This document shows positions 46,757 to 54,532 of a stretch of DNA of 64,000 bases, in pieces. The notes beneath the pieces were generated by a model. The model was not told the origin of the DNA and did no database searches. It was given only the letters and a program-made list of their open reading frames with translations. Every line of letters begins with the position of its first letter. Positions within the stretch are counted from its first letter, which is position 1. Both the position numbers and the translations under genes were made by a program. The DNA is from Lentisalinibacter sediminis (lineage in GTDB: Bacteria; Pseudomonadota; Gammaproteobacteria; Steroidobacterales; Woeseiaceae), in NCBI RefSeq assembly GCF_040706615.1, contig NZ_JAPDRF010000003.1, positions 434,001-498,000 of the forward strand, given 5' to 3'.

Positions 46757-46776
46757 GCAGATTGTATGCAATCTGC
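46757..46776. promoter_or_regulatory. Inverted repeat GCAGATTG-TATG-CAATCTGC
   Basis: Perfect 8-bp arms around four bases, 37 bp after the glnK stop. No T-run follows, so it is more likely a protein-binding site for the receptor gene downstream than a terminator. Its core ATTGTATGCAAT resembles the site at 46838-46858. Confidence 0.45.
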
Positions 46777-46837
46777 AACAATTCGGGCGGGCATGCGACT
46801 TGCGTTAGACCGTTCCGGCACTGAGCGGCGCAAGGCC

Positions 46838-46868
46838 ATTGTATCCCCTGTATACAATCGGCTATCCT
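46838..46868 (+). promoter_or_regulatory. Candidate promoter and operator of the TonB receptor gene
   Basis: ATTGTAT-N7-ATACAAT (46838-46858) is a 7-bp inverted repeat of the kind bound by GntR/FCD regulators. TTGTAT (46839-46844), an 18-bp spacer and TATCCT (46863-46868) could be the promoter, so a bound repressor would cover it. No GntR gene lies in the window. Confidence 0.4.
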
Positions 46869-46956
46869 CGACGCGACTCGACAACAAAAGAACGACATCA
46901 ATGGCGAGGTGTTGCGGAAACGCCGCGCCGCGTCGTCAACAGCGGAGGGGACACTC

Positions 46957-49416
46957 ATGAGAACGCTTTTATCGACGGCGCTGGGGGCCTGCGCCGTCTC
47001 ACTGGTCGGTCTCGGCTATCCTGTCGGCAGCCTTGCCCAGGAGGGCGCCGGGCTCGCCATCGAGGAAATCGTGGTTACCGCCAGGAAGCGCGAGGAATCG
47101 CTGCAGGAAATCCCGATCGCGGTTTCCGCCTTCGACGCCCAGACCATCGAGAACCGGGGATTGCAGTCCATCGACGACGTCTCCCGCTTCACGCCCGGCC
47201 TGAGCTTCTCCAAGGCCTTCGGCCGCGCGACCGAACGTCCCGTGATACGAGGCCTCAGCAACGTGCTCGCCGGCGTGCAGTTCGGCGTCGAGGCCGGCGC
47301 CGCTTACTTCGTGGACGGCGTCTACTACCCCGGCGACATCCAGAATCTGGACCTGGGCGACCTGGAGCGGGTCGAGATCATCAAGGGGCCCCAGAGCGCA
47401 CTCTACGGCCGTAATACGTATTCCGGCGCCATCAATTTCGTGACCCGGAGTCCCGGTGACGAATTTCGCCTCGACGCCAAGGCGCTGACCGCCAGCGACG
47501 GCGAGACCGATTTTCGGGCCACAATGTCGGGTCCGCTCCTGCGTGACGTGCTCGGCGCCAGCCTGACCGCCCGCGCGTACGACTACGACGGCGAATGGAC
47601 CAATACCATCACCGGCGGAACGGTGGGTGACGAGTCCTCGCGTTCGCTCAGCGGCGTGCTCGACTGGACGCCCACGGACACGTTCAGCCTCCGAACCCGC
47701 GTGCAGTTTAATGACGACGACGACGGACCACCGCCGATCTTCCTCCAGCCCGCCGAGTCGAACAACTGCTTCCCGGGCTTCCGCTCGATGGCGTCCTGGA
47801 TTCTCACGGGAAGCAGCAACAACAACCAGTACTACTGCGGCCAGATCAATCCGGGCCAGGTGGCGCTGAACACGGATGCGATCTCCGGCTCCAGCCCAAC
47901 AGTGCCAGGCCTCCCGCCGGGCTCCACCTTCTTCGGGAACCTGTACTCGGGTAATGACGGTACTGCGTTCGACGGACTGGAGCGCGAGCAGACGCTAGTG
48001 AGCCTGCTGGCGGACTGGACCATCGGCCCGGGCTACGAACTGACCGCTTCCAGCGCCTTCCGCACGGACGAGGTGAAGACGGGCTACGACAGCGACCATA
48101 CGTCGGTGAATTTCTTCTTCGCGCCCCTTCCAAGCGGCATTGCAGAAGGATTCTTCGCCAACACCAACCGCGACGACATCGACGACTACTCGGTGGAAGT
48201 GCGTTTTGCCTCGCCGACCGATCGCGCCTTTCGCTGGCTGATCGGAGGGTTCTTCTACTCCCAGGAGCTCGAGGGCAGCGACATCACCTTCGCAGACCCG
48301 GACGGTGGTCCCGTAATCGACATCTCCGACACCCGCAACGAGGCCTGGTTCGGTTACATCGAGTACGACTTCACTGACCGCCTAACGGCCAGCCTGGAAG
48401 GGCGCTATGCGAGCGAGACGAAACAGCTCTGGGAAGAGGCGACTACGACCGAGCCTGTGTTCAATGACCGGGACGAGTGGTCGAACTTCACGCCGCGGGC
48501 GACGCTGGACTATCAGATAACGGACGACACGCTTCTCTATGGCGTCATCGCCAAGGGCGTGAAACCGGGCGGCTTCAATGGAAACGCCGGACTGGTCAAC
48601 GACGCACCCACCTATGAGCAGGAGGAGGCCTGGAATTACGAGCTGGGCCTGAAGGCGAGCCTGAACGAAGGACGGGTGCAGCTCTCGGCAGCGGCCTTTT
48701 TCATCGACGCCCAGGACATCCAGCTGACGACACCGGTGCCCAACCCCGCCGGTTCTGCCCTGACCTCGATCGCCACCAACCAGGGCTCGGGCGAGGTCAT
48801 CGGTCTGGAACTGGACGTGCGCGCCAACATCTCCGACCAGCTCGACGTCGGCCTGACCTATGCACTGGCAGACTCCGAGTTCACCGAGGGCTGCGACGAC
48901 TTCCAGTGGACGCTCACCAGCGGTGGCGGCGAGCTGCAGCCGGGCGGCGAGTCCGTCAGCGCGGACTTCACGGGCAACGGCGACTGCTCCATCGAGGGCA
49001 AGCAGTTCCCGATTTCCTCAAAGCACCAGGCGAGCGCCTTCTTCAACTGGTACCTGCCGGCCGGCGGCGCGAACGAGTGGTTCGTCACCGGCGACGTCAC
49101 CTACGAGTCGAAGAAGTTCGTGCAGGTGCACAACCTGGCCTACGCGCCGGGCGCCACCGTCGCCGGACTGCGGATCGGTTACCAGACGCCGAACTGGAGA
49201 GTCTCTGCCTTCGCACGCAATCTCTTCGACGAGGACTCGGTCGTAATCGCGACGCGCTGGCTGGCGATCCCGCTCCTGTCACCGCAGTTCTCCCTGAATC
49301 CTGCGGCGTCGATCCCGGGCAGCGCAGCCGGAGGCGCTCCGCGTGCGTTCTTCACCACGTTGCGGCGCGGTCGTCAGATCGGTGCGGAGTTCAGTTACTC
49401 CTTCGGCGGCGATTGA
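46957..49416 (+). CDS. TonB-dependent receptor
   Basis: Outer-membrane transporter of 819 aa. Signal peptide 1-28 (cleavage after SLA), TonB box EEIVVTARKREESLQ (36-50), plug domain (IPIAVSAFDAQTIENRGLQS, RVEIIKGPQSALYGRNTYSG), then a 22-strand barrel ending GAEFSYSFGGD. This layout is common for receptors of Proteobacteria that grow on terpenoids, lipids or polysaccharides, but the ligand is unknown. ATG 46957 was chosen for its GGAGGGG ribosome-binding site. Possible GntR-like operators lie upstream and a strong terminator follows, so it is monocistronic. Confidence 0.95.
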   Translation: MRTLLSTALGACAVSLVGLGYPVGSLAQEGAGLAIEEIVVTARKREESLQEIPIAVSAFDAQTIENRGLQSIDDVSRFTPGLSFSKAFGRATERPVIRGLSNVLAGVQFGVEAGAAYFVDGVYYPGDIQNLDLGDLERVEIIKGPQSALYGRNTYSGAINFVTRSPGDEFRLDAKALTASDGETDFRATMSGPLLRDVLGASLTARAYDYDGEWTNTITGGTVGDESSRSLSGVLDWTPTDTFSLRTRVQFNDDDDGPPPIFLQPAESNNCFPGFRSMASWILTGSSNNNQYYCGQINPGQVALNTDAISGSSPTVPGLPPGSTFFGNLYSGNDGTAFDGLEREQTLVSLLADWTIGPGYELTASSAFRTDEVKTGYDSDHTSVNFFFAPLPSGIAEGFFANTNRDDIDDYSVEVRFASPTDRAFRWLIGGFFYSQELEGSDITFADPDGGPVIDISDTRNEAWFGYIEYDFTDRLTASLEGRYASETKQLWEEATTTEPVFNDRDEWSNFTPRATLDYQITDDTLLYGVIAKGVKPGGFNGNAGLVNDAPTYEQEEAWNYELGLKASLNEGRVQLSAAAFFIDAQDIQLTTPVPNPAGSALTSIATNQGSGEVIGLELDVRANISDQLDVGLTYALADSEFTEGCDDFQWTLTSGGGELQPGGESVSADFTGNGDCSIEGKQFPISSKHQASAFFNWYLPAGGANEWFVTGDVTYESKKFVQVHNLAYAPGATVAGLRIGYQTPNWRVSAFARNLFDEDSVVIATRWLAIPLLSPQFSLNPAASIPGSAAGGAPRAFFTTLRRGRQIGAEFSYSFGGD

Positions 49417-49434
49417 CCTTCACGACTCCTTCCA

Positions 49435-49468
49435 GCCCTCGCCGCCCGTGCGGCGAGGGCTTTTTTTT
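49435..49468 (+). terminator. Rho-independent terminator of the TonB receptor gene
   Basis: Perfect 11-bp stem GCCCTCGCCGC / GCGGCGAGGGC (49435-49445, 49450-49460), loop CCGT, then eight T. It lies 18 bp after the receptor stop and isolates the six-gene operon that follows. Confidence 0.95.
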
Positions 49469-49507
49469 CGGCTGACTGAAATAATCGACCGGGCCGGGCT
49501 GGTCTTC

Positions 49508-49525
49508 CTGACCGGGACCGGTCAG
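49508..49525. promoter_or_regulatory. Palindrome upstream of the six-gene operon
   Basis: CTGACCGG-GA-CCGGTCAG has perfect 8-bp arms and lies 12 bp before the first start codon, after the preceding terminator. Its position suggests an operator or an mRNA hairpin covering the ribosome-binding region. No convincing -35/-10 pair was found. Confidence 0.45.
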
Positions 49526-49537
49526 TCTGGACGTACC

Positions 49538-50230
49538 ATGGTCGGCACGGATGACGCTCTTATACTGTTCTCCAAGCGGCCGAAGCACGCCAAGCAGCGG
49601 CTCGTGCCCGCACTTGGCGAGGAGCGCACCGCGGAACTGGCGCGGCAGCTGCTCGAATGCGCGCTTGAGGATCTCGCCGGCTGGCCTGGCAGCGCCGTGC
49701 TCTCGCCCGCCGATGCGGCCGACGGGGAGTGGGCTGCCGGCCTGGGCCTCGCCGGCGCGCGGATACTGCCCCAGCGCGGCGGCAACCTCGGCGAGCGGCT
49801 CAACGACATCGACCTGCGGCTGCGCGACGAAGGATATAAGACCCGGCTGTACGTCGGGATGGACTGCCCGCTCCTCGGCGTGCCGGCACTGACGGACGCG
49901 GCGAACGCCCTGGACGAGACAGACGTCGTGCTGGGCGCGGCGGAAGACGGCGGCGTGGTCTTCATGGGTACCGGCCCGGGCTGGCCGCCGCTGGCCGGCC
50001 TGCCCTGGAGCACGGAGCGGCTCGCCGACGCGCTGGCCGGGGCGTGCGAGGCCGCGGGCCTGCGGGTGCGCTGGCTGGAGCGGTGGCCGGACGTGGACCG
50101 CGCGGCAGACCTGGGTGCGCTCGCCGCCGCCCTGCGCGACGACGCCCGGCCGGCGCGACAGCGGCTGCTGGACTGGCTGTGGGATTGGCTGCGGCGAGAG
50201 GAATACGGACAACGGCAGGACGCACAGTGA
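49538..50230 (+). CDS. DUF2064 / TIGR04282-type GT-A family transferase
   Basis: 230-aa protein with the GT-A (nucleotidyltransferase-like) fold: LILFSKRPKHAKQRLVPALG is the nucleotide-binding N-terminus with its conserved Lys/Arg, and YVGMDCPLL holds the metal-binding Asp109. It belongs to the family annotated as TIGR04282 arsenosugar biosynthesis glycosyltransferase, a name taken from gene neighbourhoods, not proven activity. It is the first of six overlapping genes; its stop overlaps the GTG start of the membrane protein (GTGA). Likely cytosolic; substrate unknown. Confidence 0.85.
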   Translation: MVGTDDALILFSKRPKHAKQRLVPALGEERTAELARQLLECALEDLAGWPGSAVLSPADAADGEWAAGLGLAGARILPQRGGNLGERLNDIDLRLRDEGYKTRLYVGMDCPLLGVPALTDAANALDETDVVLGAAEDGGVVFMGTGPGWPPLAGLPWSTERLADALAGACEAAGLRVRWLERWPDVDRAADLGALAAALRDDARPARQRLLDWLWDWLRREEYGQRQDAQ

Positions 50231-50934
50231 ATTCACGCAAACGCATACTGATACTCGTGGCCGGTCTGCTGGCGCTCGCCGTGGCGGTTTACGCGCTGCC
50301 GGTCGGCGGCTGGCTGGAAGCGGTGATCGGCTGGATCGGGGCTCACCGTGAGACCGCGGGGCTGGCATTTTTCGCCACCTACGTGGTGGCCACGGTCTTC
50401 CTCATTCCCGGTTCCATCCTCACCGTGGCGGCGGGTTTCCTGTTCGGCGTCGTGGTCGGCACCATCGTGGTCAGCATCTCCAGCGTAGCGGGCGCGACCG
50501 CGGCGTTCCTGGTGGGCCGGTCGCTCGGCCGGGACTGGGTGCGGCGCAAGGTGGGCACGGACCGGCGGCTGGCAGCGGTGGACCGTGCCACGGAGGACCG
50601 CGGCTTCCTGATCGTCATGCTGCTCAGGCTCTCGCCGGTCTTCCCTTTCAACGCGCTGAACTACTTCCTCAGCCTGACCGGCGTCAAGACGCTGCACTAC
50701 GTGCTGGCGTCGTGGATCGGCATGCTGCCGGCGACCATCCTCTACGTCTACATCGGCTCGGCAGCACAGGACCTGGCGGCGCTGCTGGCCGGGGACTTCG
50801 GCACGGGCACGGCCGGCGACATTCTGTTCTTCGCCGGACTCGGTGCCACGGCCGTGGTGACGGTGCTGGTGACCCGGTTCGCCACCCGCACGCTGCGCAC
50901 GGAACTCGCACGGGCCGAGGCGGCGGAGTCATGA
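50227..50934 (+). CDS. TVP38/TMEM64 (DedA-like) family membrane protein
   Basis: 235-aa inner-membrane protein with about six hydrophobic segments. The SNARE-associated/VTT domain is recognised by FFATYVVATVFLIPGSILTV, GFLFGVVVGTIVVS, and the LLRLSPVFPFNALNYFLSLTGV motif with its conserved Arg. Relatives include scramblases and undecaprenyl-phosphate or phospholipid flippases. GTG 50227 start is set by overlap with the previous stop; the next gene starts inside its stop (ATGA). In the operon it may move a lipid-linked substrate. Confidence 0.92.
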   Translation: MNSRKRILILVAGLLALAVAVYALPVGGWLEAVIGWIGAHRETAGLAFFATYVVATVFLIPGSILTVAAGFLFGVVVGTIVVSISSVAGATAAFLVGRSLGRDWVRRKVGTDRRLAAVDRATEDRGFLIVMLLRLSPVFPFNALNYFLSLTGVKTLHYVLASWIGMLPATILYVYIGSAAQDLAALLAGDFGTGTAGDILFFAGLGATAVVTVLVTRFATRTLRTELARAEAAES

Positions 50935-52388
50935 ACGGCTATCCGGGCGCAGCGGCGGACCGGGAGTGGAAGAGCCTCGTCTTCCCGGAGGACTACCGCA
51001 ACCCCGCACCGGCGGAGCGCTACCACCTGGTGGTGCTCGGCGCGGGTCCCGGCGGGCTCGTCACGGCCATCGGCGCGGCGGGACTCGGTGCCAGGGTGGC
51101 GCTGGTCGAGCGTCATGCGATGGGCGGCGACTGCCTGAATGCCGGCTGCGTGCCCTCGAAGGCGCTGCTGGCCATGGCGAAGCGGCGTCGCGCAAGCGGT
51201 GGCGAGCAACCGGACTTCGACGACGCCTTCGCCTGGCTGCGCTCGGTGCGCGCGGGGATCGCCCATCACGATTCGGTGGAGCGCTACAGCGAGGCGGGCG
51301 TGGACGTATTTCTCGGCGAGGCCCGAATGGTCGACGGCCACACCGTGGCCGTCGGTGATGAGCGCCTGCGTGCGCGCTCGGTGGTGATCGCCACGGGCAG
51401 CCGCGCCGCCATGCCGGCCATCGACGGCCTGGCCGAGGCCGAACCACTGACCAACGAGACCTTCTTCGATCAGCGTGCGCAGCCCCGCCGGCTCGCGATC
51501 CTCGGCGCGGGCGCCGTCGGCTCGGAACTCGCGCAAGCGATGGCGCTGCTCGGCACCGAGGTGCACCTGTTCGAAGCGGCCGACAGGCCGCTGCCGGCGG
51601 AAATCCCGGCTGCCGGCGAACTGGTCGCCGCCCGGCTCAGGGAAGATGGTGTCCACTGCCACTTCGGCGCCGCTGTCGAGTCGGTCCGCCGGCAGGACGG
51701 CACGGTGACGGTCCGCGCCGGCGAGATCACGGCAGAGGCGGACGCCGTGCTGGTCGCGCTCGGGCGTCGGCCCAACGTCGAGGGCCTCGAGCTGGAGGCC
51801 GCCGGCGTAGACTACGATGCCAGGGACGGGATCCGCATCGACGAGCGGCTGCGCACGTCGAACCGCGCGGTCTACGCGATCGGCGACGTGGCCTCGCAGC
51901 AGCGCTACACCAGCAACGCGGACCGCCAGGCCCGGGTCGTGATTCGGAATGCGCTGTTCCCGGGCAGCGGTTCGATGGATGCACGCCACGTAACCCGCTG
52001 CGTCTACACGCAGCCGGAGGTCGCCCACGTCGGCGCGGAGGAATCCCGACTGGCGGAGGACGGATTCGACGTCTACGAGGTCGAGTGGAGCGAGCTCGAC
52101 CGGGGCCAGGCCACGGGCGATACGGCGGGCTTCGCGCGGGTGCTGACGGAGAAGGGCGGCGACCGGATACTCTCCGCCACGCTGGTGGGCAGCGATGCCG
52201 GTGAACAGATCGCGCCGCTGTCGATCCTGGTGGCCCGTGGCGAGGGGCTGGGCGCGCTGGACCCGGCCGTCTTCGCCTACCCCACTCGCGCAGAATACCT
52301 GCGGCGCCTGGCGGACGCCTACAACCGCAGCCGGCTCACGCCGTTCGTCGCCAGGCTGTTCCGGCTCTGGCTCAGGCTGCGCCGTTGA
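50931..52388 (+). CDS. FAD-dependent pyridine nucleotide-disulfide oxidoreductase
   Basis: 485-aa class I flavin disulfide reductase. FAD-binding GAGPGG (37-42), redox-active disulfide Cys68-x4-Cys73 (GGDCLNAGCVPSKAL), NAD(P) site ILGAGAVGSELAQ, YAIGDVA, and a dimerisation domain. The C-terminal catalytic segment reads YPTRAE, with Tyr in place of the His of glutathione reductase, as in mercuric reductase-like proteins. It lacks the N-terminal metal-binding domain and the C-terminal Cys pair of MerA, so mercury reduction is unlikely. Often found with TVP38 proteins. Couples to the next gene by TTGA. Confidence 0.92.
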   Translation: MNGYPGAAADREWKSLVFPEDYRNPAPAERYHLVVLGAGPGGLVTAIGAAGLGARVALVERHAMGGDCLNAGCVPSKALLAMAKRRRASGGEQPDFDDAFAWLRSVRAGIAHHDSVERYSEAGVDVFLGEARMVDGHTVAVGDERLRARSVVIATGSRAAMPAIDGLAEAEPLTNETFFDQRAQPRRLAILGAGAVGSELAQAMALLGTEVHLFEAADRPLPAEIPAAGELVAARLREDGVHCHFGAAVESVRRQDGTVTVRAGEITAEADAVLVALGRRPNVEGLELEAAGVDYDARDGIRIDERLRTSNRAVYAIGDVASQQRYTSNADRQARVVIRNALFPGSGSMDARHVTRCVYTQPEVAHVGAEESRLAEDGFDVYEVEWSELDRGQATGDTAGFARVLTEKGGDRILSATLVGSDAGEQIAPLSILVARGEGLGALDPAVFAYPTRAEYLRRLADAYNRSRLTPFVARLFRLWLRLRR

Positions 52389-53095
52389 GTGGCGAGCGCG
52401 TCGCCGTGGTTGTCCCCGTGCGCGGAGACGCGCGACCGCTGGCGGAGCTGCTCGGCCGCCTCGGCGACGAGCCCGACCAGAAGATCGTGGTCAGCGCAGG
52501 CGACGACACGGCCATAGAACGCATCTGCGCGGAGGCGGGGGCGCGGTGCCTGACCGCCCGGGCGGGCCGTGGCCCCCAGCAGCACGCAGGAGCACTGGCA
52601 GCGGGGGCCGACTGGCTGTGGTTCCTGCACGCAGACGCACTGCCCTGCCCCGGCTCGGTCGCGCGGATCCGCGAAGCCGCGGCCGGCGGCGCCGTGGGCG
52701 GCCATTTCCGCTTTCGCTTCCAGGGCCCGCAGACTGCCGGTCGCCGACTGCTGGCTGCGCTGATCAACGTCCGCGCCCGCTTCGGCATCCCCTACGGCGA
52801 CCAGGGGCTGTTCTTCCGGCGCGACGTCTACCTGGAGTGCGGCGGCTTCCCCGACGAACCGCTGTTCGAGGAAGTCCGGCTGGTCCGGCGCGCGCGGCGC
52901 CGGGGCCTCTTCGTTAGCCTGTCCTCGCCGCTCGGTGTCTCGCCGCGGCGCTGGGAACGCGATGGCTGGATACGCCGCACGCTGGGTAACCGCATGCTCG
53001 CTTTGGGCTATGCTATGGGGTTTTCCCCGCGCCGCCTGGCACGCATCTACGAGAACCGAAAGGAGAACCGGGTCAACCGGCAGACAAGATCATGA
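52385..53095 (+). CDS. Family 2 glycosyltransferase, TIGR04283 type
   Basis: 236-aa GT-A glycosyltransferase. VAVVVPVRGDARPLAELLGRL is the nucleotide-sugar strand, LWFLHADALPCPGS holds the metal-binding motif, and GIPYGDQGLFFRRDVYLECGG with PLFEEVRLVRRARRRG are family landmarks. It is the usual companion of the DUF2064/TIGR04282 protein. The start is TTG 52385, overlapping the previous stop. Cytosolic or membrane-associated; acceptor unknown. Confidence 0.9.
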   Translation: MSGERVAVVVPVRGDARPLAELLGRLGDEPDQKIVVSAGDDTAIERICAEAGARCLTARAGRGPQQHAGALAAGADWLWFLHADALPCPGSVARIREAAAGGAVGGHFRFRFQGPQTAGRRLLAALINVRARFGIPYGDQGLFFRRDVYLECGGFPDEPLFEEVRLVRRARRRGLFVSLSSPLGVSPRRWERDGWIRRTLGNRMLALGYAMGFSPRRLARIYENRKENRVNRQTRS

Positions 53096-53487
53096 CCATC
53101 TACGCTGGCAATTCCTGGGCGCTGAGACTCGCTTCCGGCTGGACCGGCCGCAGCGAGGACGACGCCGAAGTGCTCTATCACCCCGAGGGCGCCGGCGCGC
53201 TGCGCGTGAGCGCGGCGCGCAAGGACGACCCGGTCACGGACGAGGACCTGCAGGGATTCGCGGTCCAGCACCCGGAGGAAGGCGCCGATGCCGAGGCCGT
53301 GGAATGCGGCGAGTTCCGGGGCTACCGCTACGACATCGAGGGCGAAAGCGTCCTCGTCCGCCAGTGGTTCCTGCGGGCCGGCACCCTCGCGCTGTTCCTG
53401 ACCTACAACTGCTCGCTGGAACACGCAGGCGAGGAGGACGAAGCACTGGAGACCATGCTGGAGACGCTGAGCCTTGTTCATGATTGA
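53092..53487 (+). CDS. Small conserved-looking protein of unknown function
   Basis: 131-aa acidic protein with no signal peptide or membrane segment. The start overlaps the glycosyltransferase stop (ATGA). It reads as a compact alpha/beta domain: WALRLASGWTGRSEDDAEVL, a VRQWFLRAGTLALFLTYNCS strand pair and a final helix EALETMLETLSLV. This resembles small stress- or lipoprotein-derived DcrB/PsbP-like folds in outline only. It is too large and globular to be an obvious peptide precursor for the radical SAM enzyme, but it overlaps that gene by 8 bp and could be its partner. Confidence 0.75.
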   Translation: MTIYAGNSWALRLASGWTGRSEDDAEVLYHPEGAGALRVSAARKDDPVTDEDLQGFAVQHPEEGADAEAVECGEFRGYRYDIEGESVLVRQWFLRAGTLALFLTYNCSLEHAGEEDEALETMLETLSLVHD

Positions 53488-54379
53488 ACGCCCATCGCTT
53501 TACCACACGCGAGACGACGAGCCGCGGGGCTATATCGATGCCCACGCGCTCGACGAGCTCTGGTTTCATACCGGCACGGCCTGCAACCTGGCCTGCCCGT
53601 TTTGCCTGGAGGGGTCGAAGCCGGGTGACACGCGACTCGACCGCGTCACGCTGGAGGACGTGCAGCCGTTGATGGCGGAGGCGTGCGACCGGGGCGTGCG
53701 GCAGTTCTCGTTCACGGGCGGCGAGCCGTTCATCGTCAAGGACTTCGTGCGCATCCTCCGCCATGCCGCCTCGCGACGCCCGTGCCTGGTGCTGACCAAC
53801 GGGACCGAGCCGGTGCTGAAGCGGCTGCAACAGATCGAGAGTCTGCGGGAATGCCAGCACCCGATCTCGTTCCGCGTCAGCATCGACTGGCCGGACAGGG
53901 ACCGCCACGATGCGGGTCGCGGCGCCGGCACCTTCGATCAGGCGCTGGAGGGAATACGCTCCCTTGCGGCGCTGGGTTTTCCGGTGTCGCTGGCCCGCCA
54001 GGCGGAGAAGAACGAGGACAGCATCGCCGCGGACGAAGTCTTCCGCGAGCTGTTCGCCGCCAATGGCATCGACCGTGACACCCGCATCGTTTCCTTCCCG
54101 GATTTCGGCACTCCGGGCAGCGCCTTCGATGTGCCGGAGATCACCGAAGACTGCATGACCCGTTACCACACGGAGAAATCCCGGCGCGGATTCATGTGCG
54201 CCTATTCACGAATGGTGATCAAGAAAGGCGGCCGGATGAGGGTGTACGCCTGCACGCTGGTCGATGATGACGAGGACTACGATCTTGGCGGCAGCCTGGC
54301 TGAGGCCGACCGCCGCGTCTACCTGCGCCACCATCGCTGCTACAGCTGCTTCGCCTACGGCGCCTCCTGCAGCGAATGA
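53480..54379 (+). CDS. Radical SAM enzyme with C-terminal cysteine-rich (SPASM/twitch-like) region
   Basis: 299-aa radical SAM protein. The [4Fe-4S] motif is Cys35-x3-Cys39-x2-Cys42 (CNLACPFC) and the SAM site FSFTGGEPF (80-83 GGEP). The C-terminus has five more cysteines, Cys240, 258, 287, 290 and 297 (CYSCFAYGASC), enough for an auxiliary cluster. It does not resemble ArsS, the arsenosugar radical SAM protein, in the cluster loop or the C-terminus. ATG 53480 overlaps the preceding gene by 8 bp. Last gene of the operon; a REP-like inverted repeat follows. Reaction unknown. Confidence 0.88.
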   Translation: MIERPSLYHTRDDEPRGYIDAHALDELWFHTGTACNLACPFCLEGSKPGDTRLDRVTLEDVQPLMAEACDRGVRQFSFTGGEPFIVKDFVRILRHAASRRPCLVLTNGTEPVLKRLQQIESLRECQHPISFRVSIDWPDRDRHDAGRGAGTFDQALEGIRSLAALGFPVSLARQAEKNEDSIAADEVFRELFAANGIDRDTRIVSFPDFGTPGSAFDVPEITEDCMTRYHTEKSRRGFMCAYSRMVIKKGGRMRVYACTLVDDDEDYDLGGSLAEADRRVYLRHHRCYSCFAYGASCSE

Positions 54380-54398
54380 AGGTGATGAAGGTGTGATG

Positions 54399-54515
54399 AA
54401 GGTGCCGGACCGAACTTTTGGAACTTTCTGAACTTGTTGTTCGCTCTGTCGCGTGAGCGTCCTACAGGCGAAAGCCGAAACGCAAGAAAGTTCCAATAGT
54501 TCGGTCCGGCACCTT
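54399..54515. repeat. REP-like inverted repeat element (two-arm copy)
   Basis: Arms at 54399-54429 and 54485-54515 are 31 bases long and inverted with one mismatch; each begins AAGGTGCCGGACCGAACT from the outside. The 55-base centre contains AACTTGTTG and a small TTCGC/GCGAA hairpin. Three TGAAGGTG direct repeats precede the left arm. It lies between convergent genes and can also act as a two-way terminator structure. A single-arm relative is at 4172-4238. Confidence 0.8.
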
Positions 54516-54532
54516 CTACACCTGCTAGCCTG

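Noticed and set aside
50931..52388. Mercuric reductase (merA)
   Set aside because: The redox CxxxxC and fold fit, but the N-terminal metal-binding domain and the C-terminal cysteine pair are absent and no mer genes are near.
53480..54379. ArsS arsenosugar radical SAM protein
   Set aside because: Suggested by the TIGR04282/TIGR04283 neighbours, but the cluster loop CNLACPFC and the cysteine-rich tail do not match ArsS and no arsM is present.
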